From: a virus | DNA length: 28,127 nucleotides | Reading direction: 5' to 3' (one strand) | IMG/VR virus record: IMGVR_UViG_3300047461_000142 | Span: 1-28,127 of that record | In this document: positions 1-7,610 of the stretch, piece by piece | Layout of the letters: each line of letters starts with the position of its first letter | Numbering within the stretch: the first letter of the stretch is position 1 | Position numbers and translations under genes: made by a program | Notes under the pieces: model-generated | Databases searched by the model: none | The model's input: the letters and a program-made list of their open reading frames with translations, nothing else | What the model was told of the DNA's origin: nothing

Positions 1-589
1 GCCAGATGATTTTTATGACATTTATCATGTAATTGAAAAAATTAACAAAAGAACTAAAGCTGGAAAAGAGGAATATGAAAAGCAATTAAAATTAGCTGAT
101 GGAAAAATTATTTTAGAATCAGATACACATGAAATAATTAAATCTATTCTTGGCAATTTCAGACAACATGAGTTAGCTCAAAAATATTGTAAAGGTGAAA
201 TTGAATTATCTCACTATACACAATATGAGGGTATTGATGTAAGAGTTCGACCAGATTGTATTAATAGAATATCTAATTTCATTAGTGATGTAAAAACTTG
301 CCAAGATAACTCACCAGAGGCATTTAAAAGAGATATTTATAAGTGGGGTTATCATTTACAGGCAGCATGGTATATGGACATCTGTAAAATTGACACCTTT
401 AAATTTATCGCTGTTACGACCACTCATCCTTACACAGTTGAGGTTTATACATTAAGTGATGAAATTATTGAGTTTGGTAGGAATGCTTACAAACAAGCAT
501 TTTCAAAATGGAAACTTTATTTAGAATCTGGTATTATGCCAGGTTATCATTGGTATAAATACGACAAAGATGGATCATATATATTATAA
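1..589 (+). CDS. RecE/exodeoxyribonuclease VIII-like PD-(D/E)XK exonuclease (5' end missing)
   Basis: The reading frame is already open at base 2 and runs 195 codons to TAA at 587-589, so the start lies upstream of the window. The visible part has the core of RecE-type exonucleases: an R-P-D motif at about 249-257, followed by S-D-V-K-T at about 285-299, which supply the metal-binding Asp residues and the catalytic Lys. Next comes a helix with Y-H-L-Q-A-A-W-Y, the Q-x-x-x-Y pattern typical of RecB/RecE-like nucleases. The family degrades one strand of double-stranded DNA for single-strand annealing recombination. A partner annealing protein would be expected just upstream, outside the window. 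An internal ATG at 374 gives a 71-residue frame, but it would begin after the active site and is not a plausible start. Confidence 0.8.
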   Translation, partial: PDDFYDIYHVIEKINKRTKAGKEEYEKQLKLADGKIILESDTHEIIKSILGNFRQHELAQKYCKGEIELSHYTQYEGIDVRVRPDCINRISNFISDVKTCQDNSPEAFKRDIYKWGYHLQAAWYMDICKIDTFKFIAVTTTHPYTVEVYTLSDEIIEFGRNAYKQAFSKWKLYLESGIMPGYHWYKYDKDGSYIL

Positions 590-1043
590 TACTAAAACCG
601 AAAAATACAGAGAGATAGTTGAAAAACATACTAATCTTAAAATAGATAAACTTACTAGGGAGTTTGATTATGTATTTGCTAGATCTTGTTATTATTATTT
701 ATGTAGAAAATTTGGTGAAATGAGCTTTGCAAAAATTGGTAAATCGGTTAACAAGAATCATGCGACTGTTATGCATAGTTTAAGAGAATTGCCTTATATT
801 ATTAAGCATGATGTTGTTCGGAGTAATTTATACAATAGAATTGTGAAAGAGGCAAAGAAAAACCATATAGAAACAGAGAATGGCAAAAGCATTGAAAAGC
901 TAGTTAGTGATCATAATTTTTATTTAATGCAATGCGAACATTTAAAAACTAGATTACAACAACTAGATAGAAAGTATAAAAAAATCTTTCAAGAAAATCA
1001 AGAAATGAAACGAGTTATTTACATTATGGCTGATACTGACTAA
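570..1043 (+). CDS. Stand-alone DnaA domain IV-like DNA-binding protein with C-terminal coiled coil
   Basis: A 157-residue protein. Residues about 31-75 resemble the helix-turn-helix DNA-binding domain of the replication initiator DnaA: an R-S/Y-rich helix, the S-F-A-K-I-G helix, then N-H-A-T-V at 63-67. That last motif matches the DnaA signature D-H-S/T-T-V, with Asn for Asp. There is no AAA+ ATPase domain. The C-terminal part (about 105-150) is charged with heptad-like spacing and is probably coiled coil. The ATG lies 20 bases inside the preceding exonuclease gene, which suggests translational coupling. A role in origin recognition, or in diverting the host replication machinery, is inferred. 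It might equally be a transcription factor using the same fold. Confidence 0.65.
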   Translation: MDHIYYNTKTEKYREIVEKHTNLKIDKLTREFDYVFARSCYYYLCRKFGEMSFAKIGKSVNKNHATVMHSLRELPYIIKHDVVRSNLYNRIVKEAKKNHIETENGKSIEKLVSDHNFYLMQCEHLKTRLQQLDRKYKKIFQENQEMKRVIYIMADTD

Positions 1044-1051
1044 ATATTTTT

Positions 1052-1059
1052 TAATTTTG
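1052..1059 (+). promoter_or_regulatory. Bacteroidetes-type -7 promoter element (TAATTTTG)
   Basis: TAATTTTG fits TAnnTTTG and sits 12 bases before the ATG at 1072, in one of the few gaps of the early region. It is followed by an A-run, as at 19515 and 25852. A clear -33 TTTG is not seen at the usual spacing. The motif is short and AT-rich, so a chance match is possible. Confidence 0.45.
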
Positions 1060-1071
1060 TAAAAAAACTTT

Positions 1072-1443
1072 ATGAAAAGGAATCCATTTGCAAAGTATTT
1101 AGGTAAAGAAGATGTATTGCAGAATCAAGTTATGAGATATATAGGTTTAAAATATCCAAAAACATTATTTACTCATGTAGCTAACGAGGGCAAAAGAACT
1201 CCCTTTGAACAATATAAAATGAAATACTTAGGCACTAAACCTGGTATTCCTGACATAATGATTTTTGAACCAAACAAAACCAAGAATGGATTAGCCATTG
1301 AATTAAAAGCTGGGTATAACAAACCCACACCAAATCAAAAAAAGTGGCTTAAAGAGCTTGAAAACAACAATTGGGTGGCTGTTTGGAGTAATAATTTAGA
1401 TGAATGCATTGAAATAATAGATAAATATTTTAACAACAAATAA
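1072..1443 (+). CDS. VRR-NUC domain endonuclease
   Basis: A 123-residue protein that is almost entirely one VRR-NUC domain, a PD-(D/E)XK subfamily found in phages and in the Fan1 nuclease. Visible catalytic pattern: G-I-P-D with Asp61, then I-E-L-K with Glu77 and Lys79, then Q89 with K-W-L in the following helix. Phage stand-alone VRR-NUC proteins are structure-specific nucleases thought to cut branched DNA, which suits a recombination and replication block with a RecE-like exonuclease. The stop TAA shares one base with the next gene's ATG (TAATG). The chosen ATG has a TAATTTTG element 12 bases upstream and no Shine-Dalgarno sequence. Confidence 0.85.
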   Translation: MKRNPFAKYLGKEDVLQNQVMRYIGLKYPKTLFTHVANEGKRTPFEQYKMKYLGTKPGIPDIMIFEPNKTKNGLAIELKAGYNKPTPNQKKWLKELENNNWVAVWSNNLDECIEIIDKYFNNK

Positions 1444-1694
1444 TGGCTAGATCAAAAAAAATATATTTTGAGGAAGAAAATCAAAAGGTAAGATGGACAC
1501 AATCTAGCTCAGATGGGTTTAAATATGATTATAAGTTTATAGGGGTTGCAAGTGAAGCAGAATTTGATCTGCTTATGGAACTACTTTGGTTTATGTATGA
1601 AGATGGCGATATAACTTACAATCAATTTTTTGACACTTTTAGAGAGCTGAAAACATTTTGCGATGGAATTAAAGGTTTGGTTGACAAACAATAA
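1443..1694 (+). CDS. Hypothetical acidic protein, 83 residues
   Basis: The ATG overlaps the VRR-NUC stop by one base (TAATG), so translation is probably coupled. The protein has a polar N-terminus (about 1-30) and an aromatic, acidic helical part (about 37-80) with L-L-M-E-L-L-W-F-M-Y. It has no signal peptide, membrane segment or recognised motif. Its position between a nuclease and a replisome-organizer-like gene suggests a role in DNA metabolism, but no function can be assigned. Confidence 0.6.
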   Translation: MARSKKIYFEEENQKVRWTQSSSDGFKYDYKFIGVASEAEFDLLMELLWFMYEDGDITYNQFFDTFRELKTFCDGIKGLVDKQ

Positions 1695-1717
1695 TTTTAT
1701 TACTTAGCGACTTATTT

Positions 1718-2575
1718 ATGAAATACAATAAGATTTTAAAACCTAAAAAGTTTGACCACTTTACTATTATACCTAGCTATATATTTAGGCATAAAGGCAT
1801 TTCAGTTGGTGCTACTGGTTTGTATGCTTATTTATTTTCTCATACAGCTGAACAAGAAATAACAATCCAATTTATTTGTAATCATTTTAAAGAATCAAAA
1901 GGTGCTATTGCTAGAAAATTAAATGAGCTAATTGATGCTGGTTTTGTTATTAGAGATAGGGTTACTGACAAAGGTAAATTTAAGGGTTATAATTATACAC
2001 TTAAAGCTAAACCGAAAACCCAAAAACCGAAACCGATTAAACCAGAACCTCAAAATGAACCACAAAGTAATATTAATATATACAATGATAATAATATAGA
2101 AAGTAATAATATGTATAGTAATTTAGTTTTAAAAGTTTATCCTCATTTTATAAACTTATTTCCAAAAAAATATCAACCTCAAAATGAGAGCCAAAAAAAC
2201 AAGTGGTTAGGTTGTTTAGATAAATTAGAGAGAATTGAAAAAGTTGATTTTCATAAACTTTGGTTAGTAGTTAAATTTATTAGAGAGCATGAGTTTTGGG
2301 GTGTGCATTTTTTAAGTTTATTAAAACTTAGAAATAAAGATAAAAATGGGATTATGTATGTACACAAATACATTGAAACTTATGACAATGCAAACAAACC
2401 AAAATTTTGGTGGCGAGTGAAAGGATTGATTAAATATTTTATTTACCAGGAAAATGGAAAAACATTATTGGGAGCTAAAACTAAAAAGGGTGATTTAAAT
2501 GAATTTAATATATCACAAACATTAAATAAATATCAAATAAATCAAATAAAAAAAATTATATCTAGTGATAATTAA
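1718..2575 (+). CDS. Replisome-organizer-like winged-helix protein
   Basis: A 285-residue protein. Residues about 14-95 look like a winged helix-turn-helix: F-T-I-I-P near the start, G-A-T-G-L-Y-A-Y-L, then a recognition-helix region with K-G-A-I-A-R-K-L-N-E-L and a wing rich in G and K. A Pro/Lys/Gln/Asn linker (about 98-130) leads to a C-terminal domain containing F-W-G-V-H-F-L-S-L-L-K-L-R-N-K, the pattern of phage replication initiators (lambda O and replisome organizers). Such proteins bind the phage origin and load the helicase. The gene lies 534 bases upstream of the primase-helicase, which agrees. The Asn/Gln-rich linker could hold origin iterons, but I saw no clear repeats. Confidence 0.6.
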   Translation: MKYNKILKPKKFDHFTIIPSYIFRHKGISVGATGLYAYLFSHTAEQEITIQFICNHFKESKGAIARKLNELIDAGFVIRDRVTDKGKFKGYNYTLKAKPKTQKPKPIKPEPQNEPQSNINIYNDNNIESNNMYSNLVLKVYPHFINLFPKKYQPQNESQKNKWLGCLDKLERIEKVDFHKLWLVVKFIREHEFWGVHFLSLLKLRNKDKNGIMYVHKYIETYDNANKPKFWWRVKGLIKYFIYQENGKTLLGAKTKKGDLNEFNISQTLNKYQINQIKKIISSDN

Positions 2576-3074
2576 TAAAGTTTATACTCTTGATAAATAC
2601 GAACAAGCTATTGTAAAGCTATCAGCTGAGCAAAGGCATAATAATAAAATTAAAACTGGTTGGGATGGTTTAAAAACAGTTAATGAAAAATCAATGCTAG
2701 AATTAAACATAGTTGGTTTTGGTGGTGAGTTTATATTTGCAAGAGAAAACAATTTATATCCAGATTTTAAAATACATAATACTAGCAAGGTTTTAAAAAC
2801 AGATGACTATGATCACCAATGGCTAGGGCATAGTGTTGATGTTAAAGTAAATAGAAAAGATCATCCACTTATGATACCAGAATATGCAAATACTGATTGT
2901 AAAATATTTGCTTTGTTTACTTGTAATTATCCAAACTATACTTTTGAGGGTTTTAGTTTAAACAATATCATTTTTCAAGATTGTAATAAAAAAATGACTA
3001 AAGTAAAATCTTATGTTATTGAAAAAAAGAACTTATTAAGTTACAAAGAATTAATTTTCTTATTGAATATTTAA
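2565..3074 (+). CDS. Putative PD-(D/E)XK nuclease-like phage protein
   Basis: A 169-residue protein. It has G-F-G-G-E-F with Glu55 in a helix, an acidic stretch at 80-83 and V-D-V-K with Asp92 and Lys94, followed by a strand with I-F-A-L-F-T and the P-x-Y-x-x-x-G-F turn near the end. This order (Glu in helix 1, D-x-K on a strand, then a hydrophobic strand) fits a PD-(D/E)XK nuclease fold and resembles a family of small phage proteins. I assign this by pattern only. The start is GTG at 2565, inside the preceding gene (11-base overlap). The next in-frame Met is residue 44, which would cut into the conserved part, so GTG is preferred. Confidence 0.5.
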   Translation: MIINKVYTLDKYEQAIVKLSAEQRHNNKIKTGWDGLKTVNEKSMLELNIVGFGGEFIFARENNLYPDFKIHNTSKVLKTDDYDHQWLGHSVDVKVNRKDHPLMIPEYANTDCKIFALFTCNYPNYTFEGFSLNNIIFQDCNKKMTKVKSYVIEKKNLLSYKELIFLLNI

Positions 3075-3092
3075 AATAAATTTCTATATTTA
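3061..3092 (+). promoter_or_regulatory. Possible Bacteroidetes-type promoter before the primase-helicase
   Basis: TATTG at 3061-3065 and TATATTTA at 3085-3092 are separated by 19 bases. The -7 box has A in place of the final G. It lies 16 bases before the ATG at 3109, but partly inside the 3' end of the upstream gene. It is a weak match in AT-rich DNA. Confidence 0.35.
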
Positions 3093-3108
3093 AAAAATAT
3101 TTTTATTT

Positions 3109-4794
3109 ATGAATCACTATAATGACTTGTTGGCTCTTGGTATTAACCTAAAAAGATCAAATGGATCTGTTAAAACCAAATGTCCAAAATGCTCACATAC
3201 CAGAAAAAATAAATCAGATGATTGTTTATCGGTAAATATTGATGATGGGTTATATAATTGTCATCATTGTGGATGGGGTGGCAATGTAGGTATTAAGTTT
3301 AAGAAAAAAGTTGAATATGTTTTACCACCTAAAGTCAATTCCAACATTGCCGAAAGAGTAATTAAATGGTTTGGCAATAGAGGTATAACTGAACCAACTT
3401 TAATTCATTGGAAAATTGGTGAATCACTTGAATATATGCCACAAGTACAAGCTAAAAGAAGATGTATTAATTTTAATTATTACAGAAATAATGAAATTGT
3501 TAATGTAAAATATAGGGATGGTGAAAAGAATTTTAAATTAGTTTCTGGAGCTGAGCTTATATTTTATGGCATTGATAATATAAAAGAATTAGATAAATGC
3601 TATATAGTTGAAGGCGAAATGGATGCATTAAGTTTACATGAAGCTGGGTTGTATAGTGTATGTAGTGTTCCAAATGGTGCTAGTAAAGGTTCACAAAAAT
3701 TAGAATACTTAGATAATTGCTATCAATATTTTAAAGATAAAAAAGAGATTATACTTTGCACCGATAATGATGATGCTGGTTTGCAACTAAGAAATGAACT
3801 AGCTAGAAGATTTGGGAAGTATAGATGTAAGTATGTTGAGTTTGGTGATTATAAAGATGCTAATGAAGTTTTAATTGAAAAAGGAGCTGAGACACTTAGA
3901 AATATAATTAAACAAGCTAAGGATTTTCCATTAGAGGGTGTACTTAATTTAGATAATATCTGGCAAGATGTTTTAAATTTCAATGAAAATGGTATAACTA
4001 ATTATTCTATTGGTTTACCAGGAGCTGATAATTACTTTAAGTTAGCATTTGGGGAATGGAGTGTATTATCTGGCATACCCAATTCTGGAAAATCTGACAT
4101 TTTAGATCAAATACTATGTAATGTAGCATTAGAACATGACTTTAGATGTGCAATGTTTTCACCTGAGAGTTTTCCTTATGAGGGACATATTAAAAGAATA
4201 GCTAATAAATTAAATCAAAAAAATTGCAATAGTGAAGATTTAAATAATACTAAAGATTTTATTGAAGATCATTTCTTTTGGATTAAAATTGATTTAGAAA
4301 ATCTAACCTTAAAAGGCATTTTAAATGCATTTAGGGAGCTTGTATTTCAAAAAGGTATAAATGTATGTGTTATAGATCCTTGGAATATGCTTGACCATTC
4401 AGCTCAAAGAGATCATAGTTATATAGGCAAAATACTAAGTCAAATAACACAATTTTGTCAACAAACAAATACTCATTTATTTTTAGTAGCACATCCTAGA
4501 AAAATTGAAAGTGAGGGTGGTGTATATAAAAAACCTACTCTTTATGACATTTCAGGTAGTGCTGATTTCTTTAACAAGGCATATAATGGCTTAATTGCTT
4601 ATAGATGCATAGGGCAAAAAACAAAATATAAAAGTGATGTTGTTAGAGTTCATGTGGAAAAGGTTAAAAGAAAAGAGAATGGACAATTAGGCGATTTTGA
4701 GATAGCTCCAGATTTTGATAATGGGGGTATCTATAAAGAGATATTTCAAGGCGAAAAGAAAATACAAGTAATAAAAGATAATGTACCATTTTAA
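3109..4794 (+). CDS. Primase-helicase (T7 gp4-like: zinc ribbon, TOPRIM, DnaB-type helicase)
   Basis: A 561-residue bifunctional replication protein. A zinc ribbon has Cys25, Cys28, Cys51 and Cys54. The TOPRIM domain shows V-E-G-E with Glu168 and T-D-N-D-D at 218-222. The C-terminal RecA-like SF4 helicase has Walker A G-I-P-N-S-G-K-S at 322-329, Walker B V-I-D-P with Asp423 and a sensor-like A-H-P-R at 461-464. Length and domain order match the T7 gp4 / Twinkle group, which unwinds DNA and primes the lagging strand. Its stop overlaps the next ATG by one base (TAATG). No DNA polymerase is seen in the window, so that gene is either outside it or host-supplied. Confidence 0.92.
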   Translation: MNHYNDLLALGINLKRSNGSVKTKCPKCSHTRKNKSDDCLSVNIDDGLYNCHHCGWGGNVGIKFKKKVEYVLPPKVNSNIAERVIKWFGNRGITEPTLIHWKIGESLEYMPQVQAKRRCINFNYYRNNEIVNVKYRDGEKNFKLVSGAELIFYGIDNIKELDKCYIVEGEMDALSLHEAGLYSVCSVPNGASKGSQKLEYLDNCYQYFKDKKEIILCTDNDDAGLQLRNELARRFGKYRCKYVEFGDYKDANEVLIEKGAETLRNIIKQAKDFPLEGVLNLDNIWQDVLNFNENGITNYSIGLPGADNYFKLAFGEWSVLSGIPNSGKSDILDQILCNVALEHDFRCAMFSPESFPYEGHIKRIANKLNQKNCNSEDLNNTKDFIEDHFFWIKIDLENLTLKGILNAFRELVFQKGINVCVIDPWNMLDHSAQRDHSYIGKILSQITQFCQQTNTHLFLVAHPRKIESEGGVYKKPTLYDISGSADFFNKAYNGLIAYRCIGQKTKYKSDVVRVHVEKVKRKENGQLGDFEIAPDFDNGGIYKEIFQGEKKIQVIKDNVPF

Positions 4795-5453
4795 TGATTA
4801 AATTACTAAATACTGATTATAAAGAAAATAAAGGTGAGTTTGATTTGTGCTTATTTGATCCTCCATTTAATATTTGGAATACAATTACTTTTATACCAAA
4901 AGCAAAAAATTATGTTTGTTTTACTAATTTTCAAAATAGACATTATGTTCAAGAGCTGTTTGGAAACCCCAAATTTGAAATGATTTGGTTTTTTAAGGAT
5001 GGCAGATGGGTTAGTCATAATATGCCTAGACATACACATGAGCATATTTTAATTTATGGTGATTTAAAAAACAATGCATATACTGGTGAATATAATAACG
5101 ATAGAAAACCAATAAAAAAGGGCAAAGGTTGTATAGGTACTGATAAAAACTTAGGCGATAGATTATATATACCAAAACAAAGAAAAATGCTCAATAGTGT
5201 TATTGAAGTTCCTAGAAATGTAAATAAAACATTAGGTGTTTGGGGTAAACCTATAAAACTTATTATGCCAATTTTAGAATGGCTTGTAAACGAAAATGAT
5301 AATGTTTGGGATGGCTTTATGGGATCAGGAACTTTTGGTGTTTGTGTTAAAAATTTAAATGCTAATTATTTTGGTAGTGAATTAAACAAAGAAACTTTTG
5401 AAGTAGCAAAAAAAAGAATTAATAATAATAATCAAATAAGAATGAAATTATGA
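4794..5453 (+). CDS. DNA N6-adenine/N4-cytosine methyltransferase (beta class, orphan)
   Basis: A 219-residue methyltransferase of the DNA methylase N-4/N-6 family. Motif IV D-P-P-F (22-25) precedes motif I F-M-G-S-G-T (175-180), the order of the beta class. D-P-P-F usually marks adenine-N6 enzymes. The HPxKP-like step before motif I is W-G-K-P-I-K at 150-155. No restriction endonuclease lies next to it, so it is probably an orphan enzyme protecting phage DNA from host restriction, or one with a regulatory role. There is no clear target-recognition domain beyond the region at 65-140. It is coupled to the genes on both sides by TAATG and ATGA overlaps. Confidence 0.85.
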   Translation: MIKLLNTDYKENKGEFDLCLFDPPFNIWNTITFIPKAKNYVCFTNFQNRHYVQELFGNPKFEMIWFFKDGRWVSHNMPRHTHEHILIYGDLKNNAYTGEYNNDRKPIKKGKGCIGTDKNLGDRLYIPKQRKMLNSVIEVPRNVNKTLGVWGKPIKLIMPILEWLVNENDNVWDGFMGSGTFGVCVKNLNANYFGSELNKETFEVAKKRINNNNQIRMKL

Positions 5454-5788
5454 ATCAAAAAGAATTTATTGAAACAAAAAAATACATTTTAGAAAAGGCA
5501 TTGGATATAATGGATGCAAAACAACCAGAATATACAAACAAAAGTGTTGATGTATTACACAACTTTAAATCAACTGCTGAAAGTATAGGCATAACCCCTA
5601 TGGAAGTTTGGGCAGTATTTTTTAATAAGCACATACAAGCTATTTTAAGCCATGCTGGTGATCCACATATGCATCAAGCTGAGCCAATTGATAGTAGATA
5701 TGCAGATGCTTTAAATTATTTATTTTTAGGTTTTGCTATGCTTGTTGAAGATTCTAGTAAAAAAGACATAATATCTGGCACAGAATGA
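5450..5788 (+). CDS. Conserved phage protein, MazG / Nmad1-like helical fold (tentative)
   Basis: A 112-residue protein that looks all-helical. It has a Y-T-N-K-S-V-D-V-L-H-N-F-K stretch (28-40), V-W-A-V-F-F-N-K-H (53-61) and D-S-R-Y-A-D-A-L-N-Y-L near 81-91. This arrangement (K-H in one helix, then R-x-x-D-x-x-N-Y-L in the last) recalls small phage proteins related to MazG-like and nucleotide-modification-associated domain 1 proteins, but the match is from memory and not secure. It starts with a 4-base ATGA overlap with the methyltransferase, so a role in nucleotide or DNA modification fits the context. Confidence 0.45.
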   Translation: MNQKEFIETKKYILEKALDIMDAKQPEYTNKSVDVLHNFKSTAESIGITPMEVWAVFFNKHIQAILSHAGDPHMHQAEPIDSRYADALNYLFLGFAMLVEDSSKKDIISGTE

Positions 5789-6000
5789 ATAAATACTTAA
5801 AAGCACAATCCTGGTGTTTAAAAAACAATATAAAGGTTTACATAGTTCCCATTAAGGGCAAAAAAAAATGCTATGTTGAAATAAATGATGATGGTCAATT
5901 AATTAGATCTCCTAAAACCTATGCATATCAAAAAGATGCAAGTGATAAAATATGGGATTTGTATTTATATTTGTACAATAAAAAAAGCAAACATGATTAA
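5785..6000 (+). CDS. Hypothetical small basic protein, 71 residues
   Basis: This gene is joined by an ATGA overlap to the gene before it and overlaps the ParB-methyltransferase gene by eight bases (ATGATTAA). It is rich in Lys and Tyr, with a short beta-type stretch (about 17-40) and a C-terminal aromatic helix ending in K-K-S-K-H-D. No family was recognised. The tight coupling on both sides makes it very likely to be a real gene of the methyltransferase cluster. Confidence 0.6.
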   Translation: MNKYLKAQSWCLKNNIKVYIVPIKGKKKCYVEINDDGQLIRSPKTYAYQKDASDKIWDLYLYLYNKKSKHD

Positions 6001-7069
6001 AAAAGTAAACATTAAAGAAATCAAAGAGAATCCAAATAATCCAAGATATGTTGTTGATTCTAAGTTTAAAAAATTAGTAAAATCAATTAAAGAGTTTCCA
6101 GAAATGTTGGAAAAACGACCAATTGTAGTTGATGAAAATATGATTGTACTTGGTGGCAATATGAGATTAAAAGCATGTAAATCAGCTGGTTTATTTGAGG
6201 TTTATATACATCAAGCTAATGGTTGGACAGAAGAACAAAAACAAGAATTTATTATTAAAGATAATGTTGGTTTTGGTGATTGGGATTGGGATATATTAGC
6301 TAATGAATGGGACACAAAAAAATTAAATGAATGGGGTTTAGATTTACCAGAGTTTGATGAAATACAACTTGATGCTGAAGAAGATGATTATACTGAACCA
6401 GAACAAATGAAAGTTGATGTTGTTTTAGGTGATTTAATTGAGATAGGCGAACATAGGTTATTGTGTGGTGATAGTACAGACACATTTATTATTAAAAAAC
6501 TTATCCAAGATAAAAAATTTCATTTAATAACAGATCCTCCATATGGTATTAATGCAAATAATCAAACACTTGGTTCTGGTAAAAAAGAATTTTATAGAGG
6601 ACAAAATTGGGACAAAGAAATTTTAGATTTTTATGGTGTTTTAAATTATGTTGAAAAAGCTATAATTTGGGGTGGCAACTATTTTGCAGACAAATTAGAA
6701 ATCAACAACGACTGGTTGTGTTGGCACAAAAAAAATGATAATTTAAGTTTTAGTGAATTTGAATTAGCATGGAGTAATTTAGGTAAAAACACTAGAATTT
6801 TATCACATCATTGGGGTGGTGAAAAAAAAATACATCCAACAATGAAGCCAGTAAAAGTTATAGAGTGGTGTATAAATTTAATTAACGATAATAAACCAAT
6901 TTTAGATATTTTTTTAGGTTCTGGTTCAACTATGGTTGCAGCACATCAATTAAATAAAATATGTTATGGTATTGAACTTGATCCAAAGTATTGTCAAGTA
7001 ATTATAGATAGAATGTTAAAACTAGATCCAGATCTAAAAGTTAAAATAAATGGAAAAAAGTATAAATAA
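5993..7069 (+). CDS. ParB-like domain fused to DNA adenine methyltransferase
   Basis: A 358-residue fusion. Residues 1-95 are ParB/Srx-like: an N-P-N-N-P-R segment (13-18), then V-V-D-E-N and G-G-N-M-R (54-58), the equivalent of the ParB G-E-R-R nucleotide-binding box. Residues about 142-345 are a beta-class methyltransferase with D-P-P-Y (181-184), H-P-T-M-K-P (281-286) and F-L-G-S-G-S-T (307-313). D-P-P-Y is typical of adenine-N6 methylation. Such ParB-methylase fusions are common in phages, and the ParB part may bind CTP or help target DNA. The frame is open from ATG 5921, but ATG 5993 begins exactly at the conserved domain and gives an 8-base overlap, so it is preferred. No partner nuclease is visible. 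Confidence 0.88.
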   Translation: MIKKVNIKEIKENPNNPRYVVDSKFKKLVKSIKEFPEMLEKRPIVVDENMIVLGGNMRLKACKSAGLFEVYIHQANGWTEEQKQEFIIKDNVGFGDWDWDILANEWDTKKLNEWGLDLPEFDEIQLDAEEDDYTEPEQMKVDVVLGDLIEIGEHRLLCGDSTDTFIIKKLIQDKKFHLITDPPYGINANNQTLGSGKKEFYRGQNWDKEILDFYGVLNYVEKAIIWGGNYFADKLEINNDWLCWHKKNDNLSFSEFELAWSNLGKNTRILSHHWGGEKKIHPTMKPVKVIEWCINLINDNKPILDIFLGSGSTMVAAHQLNKICYGIELDPKYCQVIIDRMLKLDPDLKVKINGKKYK

Positions 7070-7080
7070 TTAAAAAAATA

Positions 7081-7111
7081 TTTTGTAATTAAAAAAATAT
7101 TTGTATATTTG
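7081..7111 (+). promoter_or_regulatory. Bacteroidetes-type promoter (TTTTG, 18 bases, TATATTTG)
   Basis: TTTTG at 7081-7085 and TATATTTG at 7104-7111 are separated by 18 bases, close to the known Bacteroidetes arrangement of -33 TTTG and -7 TAnnTTTG. It lies in the 82-base gap before the gene at 7152, giving a leader of roughly 30-40 bases. This is one of the two best promoter matches in the window. Confidence 0.7.
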
Positions 7112-7151
7112 AAGTAAATAAAACAAATTATATAAATTAAAAATTACAATT

Positions 7152-7520
7152 ATGAGTACAATTACTAAAAAATTTACAAAATTTACAGAATTAGAAAAAC
7201 AAGTTATTAGAGCATGGTGTAACATTATAAAAGGTTCATCTAATAATTTAGATGCACAAATGCATCAAGCAGTTACTTATTATGCAGTAGAAGCAATTGA
7301 GCTATCTCAAGAATCAAAAATACCTACAAAAAAATTAAGAGGTGTTTTAAGTAGTTTGGTTAAAAAGAAAGTTTTTATTGAGGATTTAATTCAAGGCGAT
7401 ACATGGTTTTCACCAGAAAAACCAGCATTTTTCTTTGGAAGTTATTTTTGTAGAGATAATTACGAAGGCAATCAAATAGATGATTGTGACATGGAAAAAG
7501 TTTATGATGCAATAAAATAA
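7152..7520 (+). CDS. Hypothetical protein, 122 residues, own promoter and terminator
   Basis: This gene stands alone between a strong promoter (7081-7111) and an intrinsic terminator (7567-7595). That isolation suggests it is expressed separately, perhaps early and strongly. Residues about 14-75 are predicted helical, with T-K-K-L-R-G-V-L-S-S-L-V-K-K (near 57-70) looking like the last helix of a small winged-helix unit. The C-terminal part is acidic and aromatic. The family was not recognised. Its position just upstream of the terminase genes would suit a regulator of the early-to-late switch, which is speculation. Confidence 0.65.
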   Translation: MSTITKKFTKFTELEKQVIRAWCNIIKGSSNNLDAQMHQAVTYYAVEAIELSQESKIPTKKLRGVLSSLVKKKVFIEDLIQGDTWFSPEKPAFFFGSYFCRDNYEGNQIDDCDMEKVYDAIK

Positions 7521-7521
7521 A

Positions 7522-7562
7522 ACCTAACGTAAGAAGCCAGGTGGGAGCTATTGGCATTAGGT
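7522..7562 (+). ncRNA. Possible structured RNA element before the terminator
   Basis: Two nested inverted repeats lie in the 90-base gap: ACCTAA (7522-7527) with TTAGGT (7557-7562), and GCCAG (7536-7540) with TTGGC (7551-7555, one G-U pair) around a 10-base G-rich loop. The internal bulge is asymmetric. It directly precedes the terminator at 7567, so it would be the 3' end of the transcript starting near 7111. It may stabilise the mRNA or form part of a small RNA. The stems are short and chance is possible. Confidence 0.35.
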
Positions 7563-7566
7563 AATT

Positions 7567-7595
7567 AAAGGGGGTTTTACAACTCCCTTTTTTTT
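7567..7595 (+). terminator. Intrinsic terminator between early and late genes
   Basis: The stem AAAGGGGGT (7567-7575) pairs with ACTCCCTTT (7582-7590) in nine pairs with one G-U. The loop is six bases and the structure runs into eight T's (7588-7595). It separates the early replication block from the terminase operon. Confidence 0.85.
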
Positions 7596-7598
7596 ATG

Positions 7599-7606
7599 TA
7601 ATTTTG
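7599..7606 (+). promoter_or_regulatory. -7 promoter element (TAATTTTG) for the packaging operon
   Basis: TAATTTTG sits four bases before the ATG at 7611, immediately after the terminator. With the usual -7 to +1 distance, transcription would begin at or next to the ATG, implying a leaderless mRNA. The -33 region would fall in the terminator arm and shows no TTTG. Confidence 0.45.
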
Positions 7607-7610
7607 TTAA

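Noticed and set aside
5921-5992. A longer start for the ParB-methyltransferase
   Set aside because: The extra 24 residues lie before the conserved domain and overlap another gene in a different frame. ATG 5993 fits the overlap style of the region.
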